Shown: piece after piece, positions 9,057 through 18,822 of the stretch
Layout of the letters: the number at the start of each line of letters is the position of its first letter
Numbering within the stretch: the stretch's first letter is position 1
DNA from: Temnopleurus reevesii
Taxonomy: Eukaryota > Echinodermata > Echinoidea > Temnopleuroida > Temnopleuridae
Reading direction: 5' to 3'
DNA length: 22,294 bases
NCBI GenBank assembly: GCA_036244855.1
Contig: BQKZ01006764.1
Span: 1 to 22,294, forward strand
Translations under genes and position numbers: made by a program
The notes under the pieces: generated by a model
Database searches by the model: none
What the model was told of the DNA's origin: nothing
The model's input: only the letters and a program-made list of their open reading frames with translations

Positions 9057-9132
9057 GTGGGGTTCGAACTCACGCCATGGCGGATCTCTTTATTCCAAGT
9101 CAGTCGATTTACCGACTGTGTTGTGAACCGCT
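9057..9132 (-). repeat. tRNA-like head, probably a SINE or tRNA pseudogene
   Basis: On the minus strand the order is ACAGTCGGTAAATCG (A-box-like), ACTTGGAATAAAGAGATC (anticodon-stem region), then GAGTTCGAACCCC (B box). The spacing fits a tRNA-derived pol III promoter. The stems are imperfect, so a functional tRNA is unlikely. Confidence 0.5.
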
Positions 9133-9278
9133 CTCGTTGGGCAATATACATTATAACGTTATAACTGTCGTTAGCCACGAGCAGGTATACATGTATTTTC
9201 AAGGCAAAGGAGTGTCACTGTTCTCGTGTATACAAAGTCTTTGTTTGATGTCTTACAAAATTCGTTTATATGCCAAAA

Positions 9279-9358
9279 GCGTCGAACAGCTCAGTCGGTA
9301 GTATGTTTGACTCGTCGAAATCGAGTGATCCCTCATGTCATTGGTTCAAGCCTTACAG
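9279..9358 (+). repeat. Second tRNA-like head, opposite orientation
   Basis: The order is CAGCTCAGTCGGTAGTATG (A-box region), then GACTCGTCGAAATCGAG, then TTGGTTCAAGCC (B box). It lies divergent to, and about 150 bp from, the minus-strand tRNA-like head. The stems are poor and a SINE-derived origin is likely. Confidence 0.45.
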
Positions 9359-10055
9359 CTGCTTCAATTTTTACTTTTTTGTACAAAACCTTTTACGTTA
9401 AGAAAATGAGCAGTATTGTTACTTTCGGAAACAGAAAATGTGAGATTTAACCCAAAAGGGTGCCCCGGTGTTGCAATGTGCAAGATTGCAACTTTAAAAA
9501 AATGCATCCAAAAGGATCGATGCTTCCAATGTGTAAATAACACGATATAAGCTATTTTCGAAAAATTAAGTCGAAAACAAATTCAATGCTCCTTTGCAAT
9601 GCTATTGAAATCGAAACCGGCTTGTCATTTTTGTGTCCGCACAGTTGAATACACGGTCTACGGATCTATTGTCTGCGTTCGCCTTGATTTTTCGGAAATA
9701 GTTTATATCGTGGTATATAAATTCAAATTAACAGAGAGACACGCCTACATTCGATATACGGTAGACGTAATTTTAAAATGTTTGACAATACTACAAAGTA
9801 CTTTTCACACACTAAACGCACAACATTAGTATTCTAACAAAATATTGGCAACTATCTATCACTGGTTCCCGTCGCGATAGCAAAGAGTATCGCGTTAAGT
9901 GCGCTGCTAATCTCTCTGCGATCCATTCTCAACTTTGTAATCTTCTAAAAGCCCTTTTCGTCCATTTGTTGCGCTTATAATGCTCTGCTGTATTCCCCAA
10001 ATGGAAATATAGTTCATGAGTGCACTACCAAATATATAATTCTTTCCAAAATATA
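9359..10055. other. Intron sequence, nothing recognised
   Basis: The only structure I note is a short hairpin, TCGCGATAGCAAAGAGTATCGCG in two arms (about 9873-9895). No supported exon is seen. Confidence 0.45.
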
Positions 10056-10059
10056 TTAA

Positions 10060-10237
10060 CCCTTTTAGCGCTGGTGCGATTTTTAAAGTAAACAATACAG
10101 ACATTTGTAGTATTGACCTTTATTTTAATTCTTGATCACACCTTTGTTTAGAATAATGGTTCATTTTTTTAATTTACTCTTACTATTCTATTATTGCGCC
10201 TCGAGCACTCCACAAACTGGAATTGGCGCTAAATAGA
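10060..10237. mobile_element. Possible degenerate TTAA MITE
   Basis: The left end CCCTTTTAGCGCTGG follows TTAA at 10056-10059. On the right, GGCGCTAAATAG is the complement of the TTTAGCGC part. The outermost right bases and the right TTAA are not preserved, so the boundaries are approximate. Confidence 0.35.
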
Positions 10238-10441
10238 TAACATTATTATTTTCATTATAATCATTATTATAATAGTCATTCTAGTATTTCGTGAGACGAA
10301 AGGAAATTTGTTTCGCTTCTCAAACATATTGTTATGATTGTTGAATTCAAGTACAACTGGGCAAAAATGACCTCTCTGCGTTAATAAGCAAAGGCTCGTT
10401 GACACATTAACGCAAACACAGAGAACGCATGCCCAGTTTAA

Positions 10442-10953
10442 AGGGGGAAATCAACCCTAGAATTGTTGTGCTCTCACTGCATTAAGAAAAAAATCATATA
10501 GATAAACCTGTGAACATTTGAAAAAAATCAGACAATCCAATAAGAAATATGCATTTCCAATTTCTCAAGGATATCGAGCTCCCTGCCGCTGATGGGGATC
10601 CGTGCGATCGGCACCTTTGGCAGAATTTGTGAAGTACTAACAGACAACTCTCAAGTCACGCTGAAATAAATGCCATACTCGAGAGAAAACACATAATATT
10701 TTGTTGACTTTCCTGGCAAAATAGGATGTCAAATTTGCCATATAGAATGAATAAGGAGTTGTCCGACATTACGTCAAAAATTCCGTCAGAGTTGCCAACC
10801 GCACGATTCCCTATCAGCGGATGGGATCGTGATATCCTTGACAGTTTTAAAATTCTATAATTTTAGAACGGATTAACCGACTTCGTCCAATTTGTTCATC
10901 TGATTTATCTTCATCCAATAAGAACACGATACTCCCAGGGGTGGATTTCCATT
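10442..10953. mobile_element. TTAA-flanked foldback element, copy 2 (512 bp)
   Basis: This is a diverged relative of 7570-8176. It carries GGGGATCCGTGCGATCGGC at 10594-10612, identical to 7721-7739, and inverted counterparts such as GTTGTCCGACATTACGTCA in the right arm. TTAA flanks lie at 10438-10441 and 10954-10957. The arms are more diverged than in copy 1, and the interior is shorter. Confidence 0.75.
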
Positions 10954-10957
10954 TTAA

Positions 10958-11575
10958 TTGACATCCAAATGCGGTCTCTGCGACTCAAATGGTTAGGGAG
11001 TACGGTTGGTTTATTCTCACAAAGAAATTCAAGGAAATTCAACTTTCCCTGAACATGTCTTGAGTAATACTTTATCCGATTGGAACAGTGACGCAAATCT
11101 ACATTACACGGGTCATAAGTTGGCAATTTGAGCTGTCTAATTTAAACATACGATAATAATCACAACACGACTTACGTCTCGTGAAAGCTGGGTGTATAAA
11201 AAAAATAGGAACCATTGTTTGTTTTAATACGGATATAAAGTCTCGATTTTGAAGAAAAAAAATACCTTCGGAAAGTTTTGAATGACCGAGTTTTAATCCA
11301 AATTTTAAATATCTCTGAGTGATAAGATATGGCTAATACTGTCATTCCATTAGCAACATATTATCATGGCATGTTGTTTATGAAAATTTGCTAACATTCT
11401 TAGAACGTTGGGCGGCATGCTAGCTACTCAACTATCGTTGAAAACATTTCAACTGATTAATTTCTGGAATTTACGTTTGCTAAACTATAACCCATCTTTG
11501 TGTGGACAGTATGACACCCACTATTGGGTCAAGTTTTACCCAAACATTTCCAACAGTGCATGTTTGATACTTTCA
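10958..11575. other. Intron sequence, no gene seen
   Basis: AT-rich sequence with no exon signals I can support and no clear repeat boundary. Confidence 0.45.
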
Positions 11576-11869
11576 GTCGAGGCGCCATGGTGTAGTGGCC
11601 AGGACTCGCCTTTCAACCAGAGGATCGTAGGTTCGAGTCCCACCCATAGAGTTAAGTTCCTTCAGCAAGACATCCAACCACATTGTGCTGCAATCAACCT
11701 AGGTGAGGTGAATGGGTACCTGGAAGGAATATTTATTCCTTGAAACGCCAAGTGCGCTGGTGGATGCCGGGCTAAAGAAAGGATAATATTGCTGCAACTG
11801 TAGAGCGCTTAGGGAATTCTCATGAATTGATAAACACTATATAAAAGCCGTTCATTGTTATTATTATTC
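11576..11869 (+). mobile_element. Full-length tRNA-derived SINE, copy A
   Basis: The head contains the A box TGGTGTAGTGG (11588-11598) and B box GGTTCGAGTCC (11630-11640), the internal pol III promoter of a tRNA. The body follows with GAGGTGAATGGGTACCTGG, CCAAGTGCGCTGG and GAGCGCTT. The tail is CACTATATAAAAGCC followed by (TTA)n. Copies B and C are elsewhere in the window. The frame at 11408-11743 is an accident of this repeat. Confidence 0.85.
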
Positions 11870-12340
11870 AATGTGTGGGATTTTATATACTATTATGTGT
11901 CAGTTACATCGTGAACCCACACCTTTTCACGACTTCTGGGGATTGTTGAAGACATGGATAAGGTAATATTTTAGGGTCTGGATGTAATTCCTGATTCAGA
12001 ACCAGCTTACAATCACTTTCCACTTTTTGTATCGTTACCAAACCCACGGAGCCATGAAAATGGAGTGAACTCACTATATAACGGGGACACCAAAATATCA
12101 CAAATAGGTCCCCTTATTAATAGAAGCACTCATTGGCGTTAAAACTTCCATACCGATAAAATTACTGAATATTAAGGAAGATATTAGAACCCAGACTTGA
12201 AAGGACACAGGCATTAGAAATTTGATTGCTTCTAAATTAAGCAATAAACGCCACTGTAAGTACATGTATATGCATCATTGGGAATGCGAGGATATCTGAA
12301 AAGGAGAGAGGATGAGGATGAGGATGATGAAAGAGAGAAA
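11870..12340. other. Intron sequence, no gene seen
   Basis: No exon or bounded repeat is recognised before the purine-rich tract begins at about 12300. Confidence 0.45.
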
Positions 12341-12740
12341 GATATAGTGAGAGAGATAGTGTGAGGGAGAGAAAAGGAGAGAGACAGAGACAGAGAGAGA
12401 GAGAGAGACAAACAGGCAGAGAGAGAGAGAGACAGACAGACAGAGAGACGAGATACAAAGTCAAATTTTCTTGATAGTTGTTTTCCAATTGATTGTTTAT
12501 GTCTTGATTACGGCCATCGCGTGTATATTGCTTCTACTATCCTCGGGATAGAGTAAAGAAATAACATGGGGGAGGGGGGAGATAGAGAGACAGACAGACA
12601 GAAAGAGAGAGGGGGGAAGACAGAGACAACAGTCAAAGTCAAATTTCCCTCAATGTTGTTTTCATATTGATTGTTTATGTCTTGATTACTGCAATCGCTT
12701 GTGCATCGCTTTCACTATCCTCGGGATAGAGCGAGGATCT
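12341..12740. repeat. (GA)n tracts with a duplicated 110-bp flank
   Basis: Two GA/GACA-rich tracts (12341-12448 and about 12565-12632) are each followed by a similar flank. Both flanks contain TTGATTGTTTATGTCTTGAT and ACTATCCTCGGGATAGAG (near 12490-12552 and 12670-12731). This is a two-unit tandem duplication with a period near 180 bp. The Leu/Ser-rich minus-strand frame across it is an artefact. Confidence 0.8.
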
Positions 12741-13286
12741 TCCCGCATATTCAGATGGAAGAAAATTAAAAGAAAAACAAAGACCACCATGCTTATACGG
12801 AGGGGCTTCTTAGTTGTCATGACAACCGAGGGCATCTATCTCAGAAGCATCGAAGAGTAATGCAATTATAGGGAATGGGAGAGGTTGGCAGAACTATTCA
12901 TCACTGGGGACAACTATGCATAGCAATGCATTTGGAGTCTTACTCACCCTCATTATAGGGATGCTGGCTATGTATGCGCGTGGTGGAAAGATCGATTTGA
13001 TTTTATTCTAATGAAACGCTTTACAGATGCTGATGGCCTCGGTGGGGGGAATGAAATTAGCATAGATGCAAGGCATTACGCAAGGCATTACGCACGTGGA
13101 GAGATATCTAGTACATCTGAAAGCTAAGTAAATATGCCAATTTAGAATAATCTCCACTCTAAGAAATACCGTGTCAGAAAGACCCGGAAAATTGGCAATT
13201 GCGACAAACTCCATTCCGGTTCAAAATATAAAAAGTGCATACATTTAGAAAATAAGTGTTCAACATCATTAAAGGTGCAGACCTTT

Positions 13287-13289
<3 letters not shown>
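12741..13289. other. Intron sequence with a small tandem repeat
   Basis: No gene was seen. GCAAGGCATTAC occurs twice in tandem around 13068-13092. Confidence 0.45.
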
Positions 13290-13335
<46 letters not shown>

Positions 13336-13355
13336 GGAAAGAGAGAGAGAGAGTA
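13290..13355. repeat. (GA)n microsatellite
   Basis: A nearly pure GA run, with one GGAGGGAAA interruption near its 3' end. Confidence 0.9.
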
Positions 13356-13451
13356 AAAAAAGAAGATAGTTTGTATCAAAACTAAAAAAATATGGAAAAT
13401 CATACCATACATGGCCAAATCAGATAAAGTCCTATTTTTAAGGAATTATTA

Positions 13452-13569
13452 ATGCCCCTGTCGCATAGAAGACCCGACTCAACATGAGTTATCACGACTT
13501 TTTGTTCATGAGCAGCTAACTTTGAATAAAGAGTCGTGTTAATTGGCAGACTTCTCTGTGAGTGGGGCC
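13452..13569. mobile_element. TA-flanked MITE family A, copy 3, diverged (118 bp)
   Basis: The left end ATGCCCCTGTCGCATAGAAG matches the family terminus (AAGCCnnnGTCACATAGG) with substitutions. The right end CTGTGAGTGGGGCC is its rough complement. TA lies at 13450-13451 and 13570-13571. The internal TATCACGACTTTTTGTTC and GAGTCGTGTT match the family. The divergence suggests the oldest of the three copies. Confidence 0.7.
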
Positions 13570-13571
13570 TA

Positions 13572-14834
13572 GGCTATTTGGCTAGGGGAATCGATGACGG
13601 CAGTCTTCAAACTGTGTGGAATCATTACCTATTCCCTCTGTAATCGACGAAGTTTGCAGGGTTTTTCTGTTATGTCTGTTTGGTTGTTTGATAGCCTAAG
13701 GCCAAGACATTATTGTGCAAATGCAACCGTGGACATGTCCCAATTGCAAAAAGCACCTGTACATTTTCAGGATGATATCGCATCTTTAAAAGTATTCCAT
13801 CTTGCACCGAAAAACTCTACACATGCTAATTCGTTTTAACATTCAAAGTGCAATATTGCACCATTATTTCTAAGTGTGAGCAACATTGAAAAAAGTACGC
13901 CATAATCAAAAGCCTATTGATTGTGACCCATTAACTTGGATGAAATCCCACTTTCGTGAAAGGGTTCGTGTTTTTAATGGCGCACATTTTGTTATATATA
14001 TGCCATAAATACATTCTACCAAATAGGTTTGTGATTATTGACAGACCTCGGGGGTAATGGGTAATAGAAGCAGAATCTCATCATGAAATGTTGTTTCCTC
14101 CGAACTACTTACTTCAGATGCATGCATCTAATTCTGAATTCACGTGGGGATAAAAATTCCAATTTTCAATTTGAAAGCTTTTTATTTCAAATTGAGAAAT
14201 GATTTTGCTAGAATAGTGAAATCAGAATGTATTAGTTCATTTAAACCAATTTATATAACATTTCAGGTTAACACTTTATTTTACCGGGATGATCATAGTA
14301 AACCAGCTAAGAAAAAGTTTGAATTGTTACATAATTCTCTGTTGAACTTACTTGTATCACTTTTCTAATAATGCAGGACTTCTATGTTTGAAAAAAAAAA
14401 CATTATTGATATCTCGTTCTTTTTATCACTTTTTAATAATGAACTGTCATGAATATTGTAGTTTAGCATTAATAGATTAGCCATTGTTGCCTCGTGTACG
14501 GTATTCTGACATGTCTGAGGAATCACGACGAACTTTTTTAAATTGATCAGCTACGTCTTGGTTTGTTTCACGCACACAACAATCTAAGATACCTGTCTTG
14601 CGTTTTGGACCTTAAAACAGTTGGTCATCTCTTAGGTGCTTCATATCAGCTTAGCTCAGATATATCATTTGTCTATCAATATTCTGTTGTTGCAAATGAA
14701 GACTCATTAGGAGCGTTTTCAATATATAAATGTTGACAGAGCAAAGGGTTCCAGTTTTGTGACTGTTTTGCGAGTGTGTAAACAATGACGCAGTTAAATA
14801 TATTATCAGAGTAATCATTTTTTTTCTCTTTCAG
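13572..14834. other. Intron sequence before the second exon
   Basis: No exon or bounded element is recognised. Frames at 13594-13839 and 14144-14368 lack splice signals or familiar motifs. The 3' end carries a T-rich tract ending CTCTTTCAG at 14834, a good acceptor. Confidence 0.5.
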
Positions 14835-14957
14835 AAATTACCCTGTGACGGAAAAACTCTGGAAATTCACCAGGATGGAGGCTGAAAAGATTTACCTCTT
14901 CAGACAGATTCTATCAAAACCATGGAAACCTAATTTAGAATTGCTTCACCAATTCAG
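14835..14957 (+). CDS. Second internal coding exon of the same unrecognised gene (123 bp)
   Basis: The acceptor is a T-rich tract ending TTTCAG at 14834, and the donor is CAG before GTAAGT at 14958. The exon holds one base, 40 codons, then two bases, giving NYPVTEKLWKF and onward to SKPWKPNLELLHQF. Its first base completes an Arg codon with the last two bases of the exon at 5290-5502, so the two join in frame. The other two frames contain an early TGA, which supports the chosen frame. The sequence is rich in Lys, Leu and aromatic residues, with a helix-like EAEKIYLFRQILS segment. No domain is recognised. The symmetric phase means inclusion or skipping would keep the frame. Confidence 0.6.
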
Positions 14958-15240
14958 GTAAGTGAATTACTATATCAAGGCCAGAACACTAATGTCTGAA
15001 AACATTTGAAATTTAATAATTCCACCGGGAGCAACACAATTCCTGTTGATATTTTCCCACTTTCGGTGTTACTTCGGGGGTGGGTGGGGGCGGGTGAATT
15101 CTTTATGTATACCCAGGCCCCTAGATACATACAAAATATGATTTTTTTTTTGTCCAGAATTGGATTGCTCTCCAACAAATACATACACTTTAAAAATTTC
15201 GTTTGTCAATGTTTGCTCTTAGTTCTTCGGAGACAAATTT
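14958..15240. other. Intron start after the second exon
   Basis: No exon was seen. The stretch contains a G-quadruplex motif at 15076-15094 and a T run near 15142-15150. Confidence 0.5.
15076..15094 (+). promoter_or_regulatory. G-quadruplex motif in the intron, sense strand
   Basis: GGGGGTGGGTGGGGGCGGG has four runs of three or more G with single-base loops, a canonical quadruplex pattern. It lies about 120 bp past the donor of the exon at 14835-14957, on the strand that would be in the transcript. A splicing role is only a possibility. Confidence 0.55.
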
Positions 15241-15320
15241 GGTTACGGATGACATGAGATGAGTGTAGGGAAACACCTCCCTGGTGTAGCTTTGCGACTC
15301 ATGTCATGACGATAGTAACC
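15241..15320. repeat. Imperfect inverted repeat
   Basis: GGTTACGGATGACATGAG at 15241-15258 pairs with CTCATGTCATGACGATAGTAACC at 15298-15320 (complement, with small loops). It lies just before the CCGG-ended element and may be the end of another short palindromic repeat. Confidence 0.55.
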
Positions 15321-15372
15321 ACCGAATTGAGTCACTTTCTCCTCGGAAGAGATTTTGGTTCCATGACAAATG

Positions 15373-15554
15373 CTCCGGCGACAATTGCTCCGGCAAAAAA
15401 CGGACACAGTAAGCCTAATGTCAAACCTAATCCCAAACCTAACCCTAACCCTAATCCTAATCTTGACATCATTCTGAATCATAAACCCTATCATAACCCT
15501 AACCCTAACCCCACTCCTAGCCAGAAAAATGAACCGGAGCAATTGTCGCCGGAG
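15373..15554. mobile_element. Foldback element with CCGG ends and telomere-like core
   Basis: Perfect 21-bp inverted repeats lie at 15373-15393 and 15534-15554, built on CCGGCGACAATTGCTCCGG. Between them are runs of CCTAA and CCCTAA variants (15413-15515), like the metazoan telomere repeat. The frame at 15306-15716 with its Asn-Pro repeats simply reads through this and is not a gene. No target duplication was identified, so the element class is open. Confidence 0.65.
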
Positions 15555-16184
15555 AAACTGTCGGGTCACCGTTTCACCAAGTTACAAAAGACCTTAAGAA
15601 CGACTTTATGCACGACTGTTATCAGTGGTGAAACACCACCCATGTTCGTATCCAGTGGCGGGGAGGCGAAGGGGGTGGGGCCCGCCCCCATTAAATTTAG
15701 GAAAGGCGGAAAATGACATTACAAGGCAGTTTGGAATTGCATTTGGCATTCAAGACATGCATGATCAGTCTTTGGAAACACTTTTATTCATAGTACATGT
15801 ACCGGCATTGTGAATTCTAGAAATAAAGTGACGAGATAAAAGAGTGGAGTATATTTCGGTAATAATAGAAAAATTAAACAATGTATGCAGAGGAAGTGAT
15901 TATTACTATATATTTGAATGTCGATATTGAAAAGGAAAATAGAAAGCAAAAATGCAGATGCGAGGGGGTATAACTATTCACTTGCATGAGAGTATTGAAG
16001 TGACGAGAAAGGAAAAATGAGGAGGGGGGGGGGGGGGAGGCAACGGAAGAAGTGGAAATAGACATGGTAGAGTATTATGTATTGCACTGTAATGCACACC
16101 CAAGGAAATGTCATATAAACGCAGATGTCATGCAATCGTCGAGAGAAAGCAGGGTGGTTTTTTTTTCTCTCTCTCTTTCTCCTT
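15555..16184. other. Spacer with GC hairpin and poly-G
   Basis: The stretch contains a GC-rich hairpin-like patch (GGGGGTGGGGCCCGCCCCC, about 15671-15689) and a poly-G run near 16023-16037. No exon was seen. Confidence 0.45.
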
Positions 16185-16186
16185 TA

Positions 16187-16441
16187 GGCCGACTCACACC
16201 TTCCGATGTCTAACCTGCGTCGGCCTAGCGTTATTGAAAATTAAAAACGTTCCTTTGGCGCACAGGATACGATAATCAGACGATGGATTGACGCTCGGCT
16301 TGAGCTCAAGGGGCCTACGCCAAACTTCAGTCCACCGTATGACCTGCTTCTTTGTGCGTCTAGGGAGCGTTTTTTATTTTTAAAAAGCAAAAACAAAAAC
16401 GCTGGACAGACGATAAGAACGCAAGCGTGTGAGTCAGCCTT
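16187..16441. mobile_element. TA-flanked MITE family B, diverged copy (255 bp)
   Basis: The left end GGCCGACTCACACC pairs with the right end, whose complement is AAGGCTGACTCACACG. TA lies at 16185-16186 and 16442-16443. The interior shares CCTGCGTCGGCC, TTAAAAACG and CAGTCCACCG with 20685-20928, and the two halves are mutually inverted. The minus-strand frame at 16241-16585 lies partly in it and is not a gene. Confidence 0.75.
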
Positions 16442-16443
16442 TA

Positions 16444-16974
16444 CATGTCTAATTTTCAACCATAGGATACTTTTAACCCCCATCGGGGTAAAATGGTCAC
16501 ACGGAGAAACGCACTTTGAAGATGACGCTTCTCGCCAGGGGCATAGCGTTGCATTATCACTTTCACCTATCAAAGTCAAGCACAATGGCAGTTGATGAAA
16601 GAAAGGGGTGGTATTCTTAAATCAGTCAAATTTTCTCTACTTTTCTTACCATCCTTCTACTATAATCTTAATTACAAATCTGACTCAGAATGGCGTTTAT
16701 AGCTAGGAGTCAACAATGCATTAATCAAAATGACTCGTAAAAAAAATACCGCCAATTCGTTCCCCTCTTAACGTCACGTTTTTTAATTGTCAAAAAGGCT
16801 TGGCCGACGCATGTTAAACATGAATACAACTCATGTACTGGTTTCATATTTTTGATATTTGCTTCTACATTTCAATACACATGAATTAGCAATGCGTCAT
16901 GTATCAGGAACACGGTGGATGATACATGATACATGTACATCATATAAAAAGTATCATTTGTACCAAAACCATTC
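16444..16974. other. Spacer, no gene seen
   Basis: AT-rich sequence with ATACATGAT/ATGTACAT-type short repeats near 16900-16950. Nothing else is recognised. Confidence 0.45.
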
Positions 16975-16977
16975 ATA

Positions 16978-17153
16978 GGGGGTGTTGCTCAAAAGTTGCA
17001 ATTGATCGCAAGTTGCAGTTGATCGGAACGCGCCAATCAAAATCATTGTTTCATGCGCGTCTTCTTAAATGCGCATACCGTGCACGAATGGAAATGCGCG
17101 TTACAATGTGCAAAATTGCAGTTGATTTGCAGTTGATTTTGAGCAACACCCCC
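16978..17153. mobile_element. Short MITE with GGGGGTGTTGC ends, PIF/Harbinger-like
   Basis: The 17-bp ends GGGGGTGTTGCTCAAAA and its exact complement are flanked by ATA at 16975-16977 and 17154-17156. Subterminal CAGTTGAT motifs recur in both halves. G-rich termini with a 3-bp target duplication suggest PIF/Harbinger, although that superfamily usually targets TTA/TAA, so this is tentative. Confidence 0.7.
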
Positions 17154-17156
17154 ATA

Positions 17157-17856
17157 GTCTACAGGAACTGACCGGTAAAATTGACATACGTTCAGAAAAA
17201 AGACGTCCACTGAATCATTTCCAGCAAAGCTATTGCTATGCCGTTTGTCTTTCGCCTGTATTTAATGTTTTTCTTTTTCTTAATTGCAGTTTTTTCTTCT
17301 CTTAATGTTTCACTTCTTTTCATGATTTCTTTTTATTCGAGGGAGGGAACCTGTCAATATCATTTTCCCGTGCTGGTAAAGTAAGCCTACGCTCTGCAAT
17401 TTTTTTATGTATGGTCAAAGATCTAAGTTTTAGTTGCATGATTAAATACATATTAATTGTAGTCGCTATATCTATAAAACAAATAAGCTTGAAAACAGTA
17501 GCTCCCAACGCCCGAAATTCACTCATAAACATTAAGACATCAGCTTTAACTAAATGGGGGCAAACTGCTCCCATATCCTCCCAAGACGCAGTCGGAGGAA
17601 TGAAGTCACGTATCAGTTTACTCTCTTAATGTCATATTCGAAAGGCGATGTTAAGTTTACATAATAAATTATACTTGCTGGTTCGGATGTGAATACAGAT
17701 CGGTGTCAAATAACAGATTAAAGTCTAATGTAATCATCCTATTTCAGGCTATCATGAGGGTCATTTACACTGAGATGGTTTAAAGTGATTGTATGGGCAG
17801 GAGCAATTTGTTTGTGAGTTATCTTTGATACCTCGGCCCTTTCACTTATATTCACT
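17157..17856. other. Spacer, no supported gene
   Basis: A CTATTTCAG acceptor-like site at 17747 leads to a stop within three codons in the expected phase. Frames at 17320-17629 are unrecognised. Confidence 0.45.
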
Positions 17857-18147
17857 AATAATACTACTACTAATAATAATAATAGGTCCGTTTATATAGC
17901 GCAATCAATATATGCATATAATCTATTGCGCTTGACACTGTGTACCATATCATTTACCATGGCTATAACTGCCGAGCAAGTATTCCATGGAATAAATTCC
18001 TGCCAGGTACCCATTGTCACCTGGGTTGAGTGCAGCACAATGTGGACAAATTTCTTGCTGAAGAAAATAAACATCATGGGTGGTATTTGAACCACCGACC
18101 TTCTAACCGAAAGACAGGAGTCTACACCACTACACCACGACGCGACG
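17857..18147 (-). mobile_element. Full-length tRNA-derived SINE, copy B, antisense
   Basis: The minus strand carries the A box TGGTGTAGTGG (complement at 18128-18138) and the diverged B box GGTTCAAATAC. The body follows with GACAATGGGTACCTGGCAGG and GCGCTATATAAACGG, and the (TTA)n tail lies at 17857-17884. It is the same family as 11576-11869. The 156-codon minus-strand frame here is an accident of the repeat. Confidence 0.85.
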
Positions 18148-18580
18148 CTTTGGTTTTTAGCTAGTGAACTCCCGGAACACCGGATATTACGAATTTGACA
18201 AAGCACTCGGACTGTTCTCCTGTTAATCATAATTATTTGTGTCATGGGGTTTTGTTTTATAAATCTATGCGAAGATATCCGCTCGACCCTACGAAAGATA
18301 TATGACCCTTTCTGAAACTCAATGATAACCGCTGACGCTGAATCGAACCGAAGAATGGTCACCAGTCGTTCGTAGATTCATGCGGAGGTCTCGGCACAGC
18401 TTTGGGGCAATTCCACGGTAACGGAAGGACATTCAGAAAAGAGAAATACAGTTCAAGCAAGAACTGCAATAAAACGAGTGATGGAAGAACATTTCAAACC
18501 TTGCAAAAGAAATGTTATAACAAAGTTCTTCAATATCCACTGATTCTTTTTTTTAAATCTCTTAATCAGTATTAAGATAT
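18148..18580. other. Spacer, nothing recognised
   Basis: GGTAACGGAAG-type words occur at about 18417 and 18598, hinting at an unresolved repeat. No exon was seen. Confidence 0.4.
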
Positions 18581-18822
18581 GCGTTTTAATGAGGTCGGTA
18601 ACGGAAGAACGCCATAATGTAATACACAACCCTGGTCTAGGGGAGGGGGTACCAAACTCTTCACCGTATAAGCGTGAATTCGGTAGCAGAGTTGACATGA
18701 CCAACCAACTATTGGAATATTGTTAAATAGAAGAGCCAAATATGCTAGTGAACTTGGAAAACTTGTTTGTATTTTCATTAATTATTTTTGAATGGAAAAT
18801 AAAACCAACCAACCAACAAACC
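18581..18822 (+). mobile_element. Possible retroelement 3' end with simple-repeat tail
   Basis: A GGAAAATAAAA polyadenylation-like word at 18794-18804 is followed by (ACCA)n, as at the 3' ends of some CR1-like LINEs. No reverse transcriptase motif is present, so this could equally be a simple repeat beside unrelated DNA. Confidence 0.25.

Noticed and set aside
11580..11645. Functional tRNA gene
   Set aside because: The A and B boxes are present, but a SINE body and (TTA)n tail follow and the cloverleaf is poor.
15306..15716. 136-codon frame with Asn-Pro repeats
   Set aside because: The repeats come from CCCTAA motifs inside a foldback element, and the frame crosses its inverted ends.
17747..17790. 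Acceptor CTATTTCAG as the next exon
   Set aside because: In the phase required by the exon at 14835-14957 it reaches a stop after three codons.
17892..18362. 156-codon minus-strand frame
   Set aside because: Most of it is the antisense SINE copy; no protein family is recognisable.
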